Part shown: piece by piece, positions 25,319 to 33,524 of the stretch
Numbering within the stretch: the first letter of the stretch is position 1
How the letters are laid out: the number at the start of each line of letters is the position of its first letter
From: Acidobacteriota bacterium
GTDB lineage: Bacteria; Acidobacteriota; Thermoanaerobaculia; Thermoanaerobaculales; Sulfomarinibacteraceae
NCBI GenBank assembly: GCA_013152925.1
Contig: JAADFK010000135.1
Span: 1 to 55,465, forward strand
DNA length: 55,465 bases
Direction of reading: 5' to 3'
Translations under genes and position numbers: made by a program
Notes under the pieces: model-generated
What the model saw: only the letters and a program-made list of their open reading frames with translations
The model's database searches: none
What the model was told of the DNA's origin: nothing

Positions 25319-26535
25319 CGTTTGATTCCGTCGCTCTTCAAAGCATACTCCAAAAGGGCGCCGGCGACGCGCAAGCTGCCCGCGGCAACAACGGGGTCCG
25401 GAAGCAAGGTCAGCGCCTCGAGCGGTCCGGACGCCGTGCGGGCCGCCGGAAAGGCCCGCTGCAGGCGGTCCAGCGGCATGGCACGCTCCGAATCCAGTGG
25501 GAAGACGGCGACGTCCCGCACCACCGGCATCAGCAGGGCCGCCATGGCCTCCACGGGTTTGTCGTCCAGGCAGGAGAAGAGGAGGTTGTAGGGGGGATCG
25601 CAGCCCTCCAGGTGCCGGGCCAGGCTGGCGGCGGCCTCGCGGTTGTGAGCGCCGTCCAACAGCACGGTGCGTCCTCCGACGGTGTGTGTCGACAACCGGG
25701 CGGGCCACCGGACGGCGCGGAGACCCCTCCGGACCGCTCCTGGGTCCAAGCTCTCGAGGATGCCCAGGTCCACGGCGGCATGGGCCATGGCCAGCGCCAG
25801 GTGGAGGTTGTCCCGCTGGTGGGCACCGGAGAGCGGGAGGGGAAGGTCCAGCGGGCCGTCACCCCAGTCCACCGTGACGGCGCCTTTTGCCCCGGGCTCG
25901 AGGGACACCAGCTCGGCGGCGTCGACGGCGTGGAAACCGCCGGTCCGGGGCAAGAGCTCCCGGTCCACGCCCGGGCCGAGGACGGCGATCATGGCGCCTT
26001 TGAGCGCCGCGGCCTTCTCTGAGGCGACCTTCCGCCGGTCGTTGCCGAGCCAGCGGGCGTGGTCGGTGCCGATATTGGTCAGCGCGGCCACGGCACAGGG
26101 GGCGATGGACGTGGCGTCCCAACGTCCCCCGAGGCCGACCTCGAGGATCGCTGCGTCCAGGCGAGCCTGCCGGAAGATGAGCCAGGCGGCCAGGGTCATG
26201 GTCTCGAAGAAGCTCAGGTTTGGGAAGGCGTCGAGCCGTTCGACGGCCGCTTCCAGGGCGTGGGCATCGACGTCCCGGCCGGCAAGGCGGATACGCTCCT
26301 CGATACGGACCAGGTGGGGTGAGGTATAGAGCCCCGTCCGCAGCCCGTGTGCGCCGAGGATGGCGTCCAGCATGGCGGCCGTGGACCCCTTGCCGTTGGT
26401 ACCGGCGATGCGGAACGCCGGCACGGCCGTTTCGGGATGGCCCAGGGCGGCGGCGGCCGTACGGATCCGCTCCAGTCCTGGATTGATCAGTCCCGGACGG
26501 CGCGCTCCCAGCCTCAGTGGAAGTAGTTGAGGCAT
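25315..26535 (-). CDS. folC: Folylpolyglutamate/dihydrofolate synthase
   Basis: The 406-residue Mur-ligase-type enzyme shows the ATP-binding loop 'IAGTNGKGSTAAML', 'YTSPHLVRIEERI', 'EVGLGGRWDATS', 'LTNIGTDH' and the C-terminal-domain motif 'LLDGAHN'. It adds glutamate to dihydropteroate and folates. accD overlaps its 5' end by 22 nt and dgt overlaps its 3' end by 4 nt. The accD-folC pairing is a widely conserved gene order. Confidence 0.95.
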   Translation of the reverse strand: MPQLLPLRLGARRPGLINPGLERIRTAAAALGHPETAVPAFRIAGTNGKGSTAAMLDAILGAHGLRTGLYTSPHLVRIEERIRLAGRDVDAHALEAAVERLDAFPNLSFFETMTLAAWLIFRQARLDAAILEVGLGGRWDATSIAPCAVAALTNIGTDHARWLGNDRRKVASEKAAALKGAMIAVLGPGVDRELLPRTGGFHAVDAAELVSLEPGAKGAVTVDWGDGPLDLPLPLSGAHQRDNLHLALAMAHAAVDLGILESLDPGAVRRGLRAVRWPARLSTHTVGGRTVLLDGAHNREAAASLARHLEGCDPPYNLLFSCLDDKPVEAMAALLMPVVRDVAVFPLDSERAMPLDRLQRAFPAARTASGPLEALTLLPDPVVAAGSLRVAGALLEYALKSDGIKR

Positions 26536-27314
26536 CGCACCAGGGTGGGCTTGAGCTCGTGGCGCGGCACGACCAGGTCCAGCATCCCGTGTTCAACGAG
26601 GAACTCGGAGCGCTGAAACCCCTCGGGGAGGGTCTGACGGATCGTCTGTTCGATGACCCGGGGGCCGGCAAAGCCGATCAGGGCGTTGGGCTCGGCGATG
26701 TTGACATCTCCCAGCATGGCGAAGCTGGCCGTGACGCCCCCGGTGGTGGGGTCGGTCAGAACCGAGATGAAGGGAATGCCGCGGTCCCGCAGGCGGGCCA
26801 GGCCGGCCGAGATCTTGGCCATCTGCATCAGGGAGAGGACGCCCTCCTGCATGCGGGCTCCACCGGAACAGGCCACGGAGATCAGCGGCGTCTTCCTGAC
26901 CAGGCACCGCTCGATGGCCCGGGCCATCTTCTCGCCAACGGCAGAGCCCATGGATCCGCCCATGAAGCGGTACTGCATGGCCGCAACGACCGCCTGGTGT
27001 CCTCCGATGGCTCCGCGGGCCACCAGCAGGGCGTCGCCGGGACCGTTCTTGGCCGTGTAGGCTCGCAGGCGCTCGGTGTAGGGCTTGGTGTCGACGAACT
27101 TCAGGGGGTCGGTGGAGCGCACCTTCTGGAAGAGAAGCCTGTAGCTTGCGCCGTCGAAGAGCAGGCTGAGCCTCGACTCGGCGCTCATGCGGAAGTGGTG
27201 GGAGCACCGTGGGCACACCTCCAGATTGTCCTGGACCTCCTTGTAGTACAGGATCTCCTTGCAGCTTTCGCACTTGACCCACATCCCGGGCGGGACGGAG
27301 ACGGCGTTCGCCAT
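26514..27314 (-). CDS. accD: Acetyl-CoA carboxylase carboxyltransferase, beta subunit
   Basis: The 266-residue protein opens with the Cys4 zinc ribbon (C15, C18, C34, C37: 'CESCKEIL'...'CPRC') and then a crotonase-like carboxyltransferase fold ('SCGGARMQEG' type segment reads 'ACSGGARMQEG'). With AccA (not in the window) it transfers CO2 from biotin to acetyl-CoA to start fatty-acid synthesis. It is the first gene of the accD-folC-dgt-rpiB-glyA operon, with GAGGGAG before the ATG. The 117-bp gap upstream probably holds the operon promoter. Confidence 0.96.
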   Translation of the reverse strand: MANAVSVPPGMWVKCESCKEILYYKEVQDNLEVCPRCSHHFRMSAESRLSLLFDGASYRLLFQKVRSTDPLKFVDTKPYTERLRAYTAKNGPGDALLVARGAIGGHQAVVAAMQYRFMGGSMGSAVGEKMARAIERCLVRKTPLISVACSGGARMQEGVLSLMQMAKISAGLARLRDRGIPFISVLTDPTTGGVTASFAMLGDVNIAEPNALIGFAGPRVIEQTIRQTLPEGFQRSEFLVEHGMLDLVVPRHELKPTLVRCLNYFH

Positions 27315-27431
27315 ACCACACTCCCTCGCACGTCTCCCCGGTAGAAGGGCCCTCCCGGCCTGCCGAAGGGCTGATGCTTCGGGAGCTACGTTTCGTCAGC
27401 TGGCCGGAAGAGCCCTGAGGAGACGGGGCGC

Positions 27432-27653
27432 TCAGCCCTGGTTGCTCTCTTCTTCCAGATCGTTGGGGATCCCCAGGCGCTGACACGCGGCGTCGTACAT
27501 CTGGCGGGCCGCCTTCTGCGCCGACTGAAGATCGGCGATCTTCTGCTTGACCTTGGCAAGCTCCTCCTGGATCTGGCCTTCCAGCTCCTGGATCTCCTGC
27601 TTGGTCGTGTTCAGGGCCTCTTCGTAGAACTTTTTCTGGGCATCGGTGAGCAC
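27432..27653 (-). CDS. Small coiled-coil protein downstream of the kinase-TonB gene
   Basis: The 73-residue protein is almost entirely helical and charged, with heptad-like spacing ('LEGQIQEELAKVKQKIADLQ'); a GIPNDLEEE tail follows. It starts at GTG with GGAAGGAG about 11 nt upstream, and lies only 27 bp after the kinase stop on the same strand, so it is probably co-transcribed. There is no membrane segment. It could be an adaptor for the kinase, but nothing in the sequence proves this. Confidence 0.68.
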   Translation of the reverse strand: MLTDAQKKFYEEALNTTKQEIQELEGQIQEELAKVKQKIADLQSAQKAARQMYDAACQRLGIPNDLEEESNQG

Positions 27654-27680
27654 TGTCTCAAACTCCTTCCTTGACCTCGA

Positions 27681-30359
27681 TCACTTCGTCATGAACGGGA
27701 TGCGGATCGGAACCCACATCTTGACCTTAACACCCTTCTTGGTGGCGGGCCGGTACCGCCACTGCCGAACAGCCGTCTCGGCGGAGGTCTCGAAGCCGAC
27801 CCCGGCGCGTGTGACCTTGAGGATCTGCACCTTTTCCACCGAGCCGTCGATCCCGACGAGGGCGCGAAGCCGGACCTCACCGCTGGCCTTCGCCCGCCGG
27901 GCAAGGGGAGGATAGACCGGCGTGACCTGCTTGATCAACACGGGCGGCCTGACCCCCGGACCCTCGGAGACGATCTCTCCCTCGCGGACCGAAGGCGTGG
28001 GTGTCGGTGGGACCGGCGTGGGTGTCGGCGGGACCGGCGTCGGTGTGGCCGAGGGGATCGGGGTTGCGGTGGCGGTCGGTTCCGGCGTCGGCGTCTCGGT
28101 CGGCGTTGCCGTCGGTGGGATCGGCGTCGGGGTGGGGAACTCCTGCTCGAGCCGCTTCCGCATCTCCGCCTCCTTGGCAGCGACCACGGCCTCGGCCTGC
28201 TTCCGGATCATCTGCTTGAGCTCTTCCGTCGGCGTCGCCGTCGGCGGTGCAACGACGGGCGTCGGCGTGGCGACGACGGCGGGTACTGCGCTTCCGCCAC
28301 CGCCGCGGAGCACGAAGAAGAGGACGACCACCGCGGCAACCAGGACCGCGAGGCCAATAATCAGCGGTACGGGCGATTTCTTCGTGGCCGACTCCAGCTT
28401 CTCCTCGAGGAGACCGGCGCGTGTGTCCGCACCGGGCACGATGACCGGAGGCGGCGCCTCCCCGTCTCCCTCGCCGGCGGGCTCCGGCTCCTCGGGCGGC
28501 TTGGCGGGAGGCTCCTCGGGCGGCTCCGGAGGGGGCCCGAGGGGCGTGACGGGCACCGGCGCACCGGGTTTGGGCGAATCCGGCGCCGCTTCGGGCGCCT
28601 CGTGACCGGTGGACGCGAAGAGCTCCTCGACGAAACCCTGCAGGTCTGCGTTGCCGGCGGACCAGCCGTGCTCCCGCATGGCTCGTTCGAGCTCCTCCTG
28701 CATCTGCCGTGCGGACGCGTAGCGGTCCTCGCGGTTGGGCTCCAGCGCCTTGAGCACGATGGCGTCCACGTCGGGGGGGATATCGCGGTTGTAGGTGGAG
28801 GGGGGCGAGACCTCGGGGTTCCGGACCTGTTCCAGGATGGAGAGCTCGGAATCGCCGGCAAAGACCTTGCGCCCGGTCAGCATTTCGAAAAGCACGAGAC
28901 CCAGGGAGAAGATGTCCGACCTGGGGTCGATGTCCTTGCCCCACGCCTGCTCGGGCGACATGTACTGGAGCTTGCCCTTGAGGGCGCCGGCCCGTGTGTG
29001 GGAGGCCTTGGACGCCGCCTTGGCGATCCCGAAGTCGCAGAGCTTGATGTCGCCATCCTGGGAGATCAGGACGTTCTGGGGAGAGACATCCCGATGGACC
29101 AGCCCAAGCGCGCGATCCTCGAAGTCCTTCTTGTGATGGGCGTAATCGAGGGCCGCGGCGATCAAGGTGGCCACGTGGAGGGCCACGGGGATGGGGAAGG
29201 TGACCCCCTTGTCCTGGCAGTTGGACAGGATCGAGCGGAGGTCCCGCCCCTGGATGTATTCCATGGCGATGTAGTAGAAACGGTCGATCTTTCCGAGGTC
29301 GTAGATGTGGATGATGTTGTTGTGGTTGAGCTGGGCCGCCAGCTTGGCCTCGTCGATGAACATGGTGACGAACTCATCGTTGTCCGTCAGATGAGGAAGG
29401 ATGCGCTTGATGGCCACGGTCTTCTGGAATCCCTCCATCCCGACCATGCGGGCCTTGAACACCTCGGCCATCCCGCCGGTCGCGATATGCTCCATCAGAA
29501 TGTACTGGCCGAATCGCTCCCCTTCTTCCTGTGGCTCTTCCTCAGCCGCGGCGGGCGGTTCGGGCTCCCTTGGAGCTTCCGGTGATTCCGGAGGTGCCGG
29601 GGTCAATGGCGGCGCTGGTGCCGGCGGGGCGGCTTTCTTGGCGGGCTGGAGATCGAGGCCGGCAAGGGTTTCGGAGAGAATCGCATCCACATCGCTATCC
29701 GCCGTGGAGTGGTCGGTCTTCGTGACGGCGGGTTGCTCGAGGTCTCCCAGAACGTCGGCCAGGGTCTGTTCGACGCTCTGCTCCGCCGTGGAAGGCGCCG
29801 GCTCCCCGGCGGCCGGCTGGCCCGTCTCCTCGGGATGTTCCTCCTCGGACGCATCTTCCACGTCGGAGAGAATATCTCCGAAGAGATCGTCGGAGGTCAG
29901 CGAGGCCGCGCCCTTGTCCAGGCCGGCGTTGCGACGGAGCGTTTCCAGCATGTTCTGTGGGATGGCCTGGGTCGCGGCGGGGCTGACCGCCAGGTCCAAC
30001 AGGCGCTGCACCTTCTGGGACAGGGTCTCCCCGGAGAAAGGCCGCTCGAGGATGTCCTGTGCCCCGTAGTTGACGGCGTCGGCCGCGGGATCCGCCCCAC
30101 GGTATCCCGACATCAGGATGAGAAACGGCGTGTTTCGCAAACCAGCCCGCGCCCGGAGCTGAGTGATGGCGTCTTCCAGCTTGAGGCCGGGAAGGACCGA
30201 GGTCATGATGACGAGCTGTGGCTCGAAGTGGGCACAGCTGGCCACGGCCCGATCGATGTCGGGTACGACCTCGATGGAAGCGCCGCTTGGCTCCAGTGCC
30301 TTTCTGACGCGATCGATGTATCGAGCTTCGTACTCAACGAGAAGGATTTGTGTCTTCAT
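27681..30359 (-). CDS. Receiver - Ser/Thr kinase - membrane span - TonB C-terminal domain protein
   Basis: The 892-residue protein has this order: a REC-like domain (1-125), an acidic/Pro-rich linker to ~285, a PknB-type kinase (~290-560), a Pro-rich linker, one TM (~664-686, 'PLIIGLAVLVAAVVVLFFVL'), a coiled/PT-rich periplasmic stretch and a TonB_C domain (~803-892). The kinase looks active: K318 in 'VAIKRIL', D424 in 'HRDVSPQN', D442 in 'CDFGIAK'. The receiver is degenerate: the phospho-acceptor position is T53, the first acidic pocket reads 'VEYE', and the conserved Lys is R106. 'VYPPLARRAKASGEV' marks the TonB domain. The predicted topology puts the kinase in the cytosol and the TonB domain in the periplasm. 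It diverges from yebC. Confidence 0.93.
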   Translation of the reverse strand: MKTQILLVEYEARYIDRVRKALEPSGASIEVVPDIDRAVASCAHFEPQLVIMTSVLPGLKLEDAITQLRARAGLRNTPFLILMSGYRGADPAADAVNYGAQDILERPFSGETLSQKVQRLLDLAVSPAATQAIPQNMLETLRRNAGLDKGAASLTSDDLFGDILSDVEDASEEEHPEETGQPAAGEPAPSTAEQSVEQTLADVLGDLEQPAVTKTDHSTADSDVDAILSETLAGLDLQPAKKAAPPAPAPPLTPAPPESPEAPREPEPPAAAEEEPQEEGERFGQYILMEHIATGGMAEVFKARMVGMEGFQKTVAIKRILPHLTDNDEFVTMFIDEAKLAAQLNHNNIIHIYDLGKIDRFYYIAMEYIQGRDLRSILSNCQDKGVTFPIPVALHVATLIAAALDYAHHKKDFEDRALGLVHRDVSPQNVLISQDGDIKLCDFGIAKAASKASHTRAGALKGKLQYMSPEQAWGKDIDPRSDIFSLGLVLFEMLTGRKVFAGDSELSILEQVRNPEVSPPSTYNRDIPPDVDAIVLKALEPNREDRYASARQMQEELERAMREHGWSAGNADLQGFVEELFASTGHEAPEAAPDSPKPGAPVPVTPLGPPPEPPEEPPAKPPEEPEPAGEGDGEAPPPVIVPGADTRAGLLEEKLESATKKSPVPLIIGLAVLVAAVVVLFFVLRGGGGSAVPAVVATPTPVVAPPTATPTEELKQMIRKQAEAVVAAKEAEMRKRLEQEFPTPTPIPPTATPTETPTPEPTATATPIPSATPTPVPPTPTPVPPTPTPSVREGEIVSEGPGVRPPVLIKQVTPVYPPLARRAKASGEVRLRALVGIDGSVEKVQILKVTRAGVGFETSAETAVRQWRYRPATKKGVKVKMWVPIRIPFMTK

Positions 30360-30403
30360 GGGCCCGCCTTATCCCCCGCCGGAAAGAATATGATGCCAAA
30401 CTC

Positions 30404-30431
30404 ATTATCGGAGTCTGAGCATCAAAGTCAA
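30404..30431 (-). promoter_or_regulatory. Candidate sigma70 promoter of the kinase-TonB gene
   Basis: On the minus strand TTGACT (30431-30426), a 16-bp spacer and GATAAT (30409-30404) give 5/6 matches at both hexamers. The predicted 5' end is ~35-40 nt before the ATG at 30359. Confidence 0.6.
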
Positions 30432-30448
30432 CCATGGAAAGGTTCGAG

Positions 30449-30454
30449 TATAAT
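30449..30454 (+). promoter_or_regulatory. Candidate -10 box for yebC-ruvC
   Basis: An exact TATAAT lies 41 nt upstream of the yebC ATG, with no good -35 at 17 bp. The would-be -35 position overlaps the -35 of the divergent kinase promoter, so the two units may compete for polymerase. Confidence 0.5.
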
Positions 30455-30495
30455 GGCGGCCCGCCACGAGGGAGTTGTGCGCGCAGGGAGGCGTG

Positions 30496-31245
30496 ATGTC
30501 CGGCCATAGCAAATGGAGCACTATCAAGCACAAGAAAGCCCGCGAGGATGCCAAGCGGGGGAAGATCTTCACCAAGATCATCCGGGAGATCACGGTTTCG
30601 GCCCGGGAGGGCGGCGGTGATCCCGAGGCCAATCCGAGGTTACGGGCGGCCGTGGCGGCGGCCAAGTCCGCCAACATGCCCGCGGACAACATCAAGCGGG
30701 CCATCCAGCGCGGCACGGGAGAGTTGCCGGGCGTCAGCTACGAGGAGGTCAGCTATGAGGGCTACGGGCCCGGTGGCGTGGCGGTCCTGGTGGAGGTGTT
30801 GACGGACAACCGGAACCGCACCACGGCGGAGATACGGCACCTCTTCTCCAAGAATGGCGGGAATCTCGGGGAAAACGGCTGTGTCGCCTGGGTTTTCACC
30901 CGCAAGGGGCAGATTCTCGTTCCGCGGGCGGGAGGGCCGGACGAGGACGAGCTGATGGAGCGCGTTCTCGAGGCGGGCGCCGAGGATCTCGATACGGACG
31001 ATGACGAGTACTACAGGATCATCACAGCGCCGGAAGAGCTGCACCAGGTCAAGAGCGCCCTGGAAGAGGCCGGCATTCCGGTGGAGACCGCGGAGTTCGA
31101 CATGGAGCCCTCGACGACCGTCCGTCTCGAAGGCAAGCAGGCCCAGCAGATGATCCGGTTGATGAACGCCTTCGACGATCACGACGACGTCCAGAACGTC
31201 TGGGCGAACTTCGATATCGACGAGGAGATCCTGGAAGCGGTGTGA
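30496..31245 (+). CDS. YebC/PmpR-TACO1 family protein
   Basis: The 249-residue protein starts '[22 protein letters not shown]', the family hallmark, and has the three-domain length of YebC. Members act either as DNA-binding regulators or as ribosome-associated factors that help synthesis of proline-rich stretches. The latter would be relevant here, since the adjacent kinase and TonB proteins are proline-rich. The ATG at 30496 follows AGGGAGG. It overlaps ruvC by one base (TGATG), a common yebC-ruvC pairing. Confidence 0.95.
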   Translation: MSGHSKWSTIKHKKAREDAKRGKIFTKIIREITVSAREGGGDPEANPRLRAAVAAAKSANMPADNIKRAIQRGTGELPGVSYEEVSYEGYGPGGVAVLVEVLTDNRNRTTAEIRHLFSKNGGNLGENGCVAWVFTRKGQILVPRAGGPDEDELMERVLEAGAEDLDTDDDEYYRIITAPEELHQVKSALEEAGIPVETAEFDMEPSTTVRLEGKQAQQMIRLMNAFDDHDDVQNVWANFDIDEEILEAV

Positions 31246-31742
31246 TGCGGGTCCTCGGCGTCGACCCCGGCTCGGCGGCCACCGGATGGGCGGTCGTGGA
31301 GCGGCGGGGGAGGCGGCTTCACCTGACGGCCTCCGGTGTGATCAGGTCCGGAAAGGGGAAGCGATCCGAGCGGCTGGCGCGGCTGGCCGGTGCCCTTCAG
31401 GATGTGATCGAGACCTTTCTTCCCGAAGCGGCCGCCGTCGAGACCCCCTTCTTCGGCCGCTATCCGAAATCTGCGCTACAGCTGGCGGAGACGAGGGGCG
31501 CGATCCTCGCGGTGCTCGGAGGGGCAGGCATCCCGGTGAGCGACTACTCGCCGGCCCAGGTGAAGATGACCGTGGTCGGTTTCGGGGGCGCCGAGAAAGG
31601 CCAAGTGGTGTACATGGTTCGGAGGTTGCTGGGGCTTGAAGACGATCCGCCGACGGATGCCGCCGACGCCATGGCCGTGGCATTGGCATACATCCAAACT
31701 GCGCCGTTCCGGGCGGTTGCGGATCATCTTGACCCGAGGTGA
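31245..31742 (+). CDS. ruvC: Holliday-junction resolvase RuvC
   Basis: The 165-residue RNase H-fold nuclease has acidic active-site residues in 'VLGVDPGSAATGWA' (D7), 'AAVETPFFG' (Glu) and 'PTDAADAMAVALA' (Asp pair). It resolves Holliday junctions with RuvAB. ruvA and ruvB are not in the window; the next genes are exbB and its partners. The start is the ATG at 31245, overlapping the yebC stop by one base. Confidence 0.96.
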   Translation: MRVLGVDPGSAATGWAVVERRGRRLHLTASGVIRSGKGKRSERLARLAGALQDVIETFLPEAAAVETPFFGRYPKSALQLAETRGAILAVLGGAGIPVSDYSPAQVKMTVVGFGGAEKGQVVYMVRRLLGLEDDPPTDAADAMAVALAYIQTAPFRAVADHLDPR

Positions 31743-31785
31743 TGCCCGTGGTAGCCTCTTTTTCCTTCCATCATATGGAGACATC

Positions 31786-31887
31786 ATGGTGGGAGTTGTC
31801 GGAAAGGACGGAACGGTGTCTCAGGTCACGGGCGCTCTTGTGCTCAGCTCTGAGTTCGGTAACAATGTCCACCTGAGCGGGCGCTAG
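31786..31887 (+). CDS. Possible 33-residue ORF upstream of exbB
   Basis: The frame has an ATG, GGAG five bases upstream, and encodes a Gly/Val-rich peptide ('MVGVVGKDGTVSQVTGAL') with no known match. It sits in the 181-bp ruvC-exbB gap. Coding is uncertain; it could equally be part of a 5' leader. Confidence 0.25.
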   Translation: MVGVVGKDGTVSQVTGALVLSSEFGNNVHLSGR

Positions 31888-31923
31888 CAGTCCGCCGGGA
31901 ACTTCGCAAAGGGAGGATTCATC

Positions 31924-32592
31924 GTGCACTTCGGAGGACAACTCGTCACATACTTTCGCCAGGGTGGCCCCGTTATGTGGCCGCTGCTCTTCTTCTCGTT
32001 GCTGGCAACGGTGTTCATCATTGAGCGCTACATCGCCCTGACCAAGGCCAAGGTCAATGTCAACGAGTTCCTGACGAAGATTCGCAAGGCGCTTCTGGTC
32101 AACCGGAACGTCAAGGAAGCCATCAAGGTCTGCGAGCAGTACCAGGGTCCCGTGGCCTCGGTCATGAAGGCCGGCATGCTCCGCTACGGGCACAGCCGCG
32201 AGGATATCGAGAAGACCATCGAGAACGCCGCCCTCTACGAGCTCGACCGCCTCGAGCGTGGGCTCGGCGTGCTGGCCACCACGGCCAACGTGGCACCGAT
32301 GCTCGGCTTCCTGGGAACCGTCACCGGCATGATCAAGTCCTTCGCGACCCTGGCATCGTCGGGTCTGACCAACCCCGGGAAGGTGGCCGCCGGTATCTCA
32401 GAGGCGCTGCTGACCACGGCTGCCGGTCTGATTATCGCCATTCCGGCCCAGCTGGCCTACAACTGGTACACCACCAAGATCAACCGCTTCGTGCGCGACA
32501 TCGAGACCGCCACCAACATGCTCCTGGAGACCTTCAGCGAGATGGACAGCCAGCGCTACGGTGGTCAGGGAGGCGAGGGCCAGCAGGCCTAG
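31924..32592 (+). CDS. exbB: ExbB/TolQ/MotA-family proton channel protein
   Basis: The 222-residue protein has three membrane segments: residues about 15-35 ('GPVMWPLLFFSLLATVFIIE') and the family pair 'APMLGFLGTVTGMIKSFATL' and 'EALLTTAAGLIIAIPAQLAYNW'. In complex with ExbD it uses proton motive force to move TonB-like partners. The start is GTG at 31924 with AAGGGAGG upstream. It heads exbB-exbD-exbD-tonB-PATAN-TPR. A TolQ or gliding-motor role is an alternative; the linked TonB gene favours ExbB. Confidence 0.92.
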   Translation: MHFGGQLVTYFRQGGPVMWPLLFFSLLATVFIIERYIALTKAKVNVNEFLTKIRKALLVNRNVKEAIKVCEQYQGPVASVMKAGMLRYGHSREDIEKTIENAALYELDRLERGLGVLATTANVAPMLGFLGTVTGMIKSFATLASSGLTNPGKVAAGISEALLTTAAGLIIAIPAQLAYNWYTTKINRFVRDIETATNMLLETFSEMDSQRYGGQGGEGQQA

Positions 32593-32605
32593 AAGGGAGG
32601 CCTCG

Positions 32606-33043
32606 ATGGCAATCATCCAGGGACGCGCCAGAAAGACGGAGGCCGGTATCTTCACGGCTTCCATGGCCGATATCGTCTTCCTGCTGATCGTGTTTTTCGT
32701 CCTGACCTACAACGTCGAGGTGGATCATACCCAGGTGCAGCTGCCCAAAACGTGGGTCCGTACCGATATCCCCAAGCACGCCGCCTTCGTCTCCATCGAC
32801 AAGAATGGGCTGATTCGCGTCTCTACCGGCAAGGAGATGTCGTTGCCGGTGGGTTCGGATGAGGAGGTGGTGACCTTCGCGTCCAACGTGGTGGCCGCCA
32901 ACCCCAACAAGGAGTTTGTCCTCAAGGCGGACAAGGAGACCAAGTACGAGTACGTCGACAAGGTGCTGGACGCGTTGAAACAGGCCAAGGCCAAGGTGAT
33001 CTTCCTGCTTTCCGAGCAGAAGACCGTCGAAGACACACAGTAG
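32606..33043 (+). CDS. exbD: ExbD/TolR-family protein (first copy)
   Basis: The 145-residue protein has one N-terminal TM, 'MADIVFLLIVFFVLTYNVEV', with the conserved Asp (D22) that carries the proton, then a periplasmic domain. It follows exbB by 13 bp with AAGGGAGG. Its TM is followed by a longer, less typical loop ('PKTWVRTDIPKHAAF'). Confidence 0.9.
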   Translation: MAIIQGRARKTEAGIFTASMADIVFLLIVFFVLTYNVEVDHTQVQLPKTWVRTDIPKHAAFVSIDKNGLIRVSTGKEMSLPVGSDEEVVTFASNVVAANPNKEFVLKADKETKYEYVDKVLDALKQAKAKVIFLLSEQKTVEDTQ

Positions 33044-33057
33044 ACCGGGGGAATCCG

Positions 33058-33510
33058 ATGAGAATTAACAAGAAAACGATCGAGTCGGAGATCTTCACGG
33101 GGTCGATGGCCGACGTCTCGTTCCTCCTCATCATCTATTTCATGGTGACCTCCGTGTTCTCGGCGACCCGCGGGCTCGACTTTCAGCTCCCGGAGGACAA
33201 CACCAACACGCCGGAGATCAAACGCGAGGATTCCATTGACATCCACGTGATGGCTGGAGACGTCATCAAGGTCGACGGGAAGCAGATGTCGATCGACCAG
33301 ATCTTGCCGTACATCGCTGACAAGTTGAAGCAGAACCCGGACAAGCCGGTGATCTTGAGGACCGATCCAGACGCCACCTACAACGACATGATTCAGGTTT
33401 TCGACCTGCTGCGGCAGGCGCCGGACAAGATCGGCATGGAGATCAAGACCATCTCCATCCCGACACAACGGGAGATCCAGAACGTCTGGGCCCTGTTCGG
33501 GATGCAGTAG
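33058..33510 (+). CDS. exbD: ExbD/TolR-family protein (second copy)
   Basis: The 150-residue protein has a TM, 'MADVSFLLIIYFMVTSVF', with the conserved Asp (D20), then 'RGLDFQLPEDNT', closer to standard ExbD. The periplasmic part ends 'DKIGMEIKTISIPTQREIQ'. Two dissimilar ExbD genes in one operon suggest a heteromeric stator, as seen in several diderm phyla. It lies 14 bp after the first copy. Confidence 0.91.
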   Translation: MRINKKTIESEIFTGSMADVSFLLIIYFMVTSVFSATRGLDFQLPEDNTNTPEIKREDSIDIHVMAGDVIKVDGKQMSIDQILPYIADKLKQNPDKPVILRTDPDATYNDMIQVFDLLRQAPDKIGMEIKTISIPTQREIQNVWALFGMQ

Positions 33511-33524
33511 GTGCGGGGGGCATC

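Noticed and set aside
31786-31887. Riboswitch in the ruvC-exbB gap
   Set aside because: No conserved aptamer core or expression platform could be recognised in the 181 bp.
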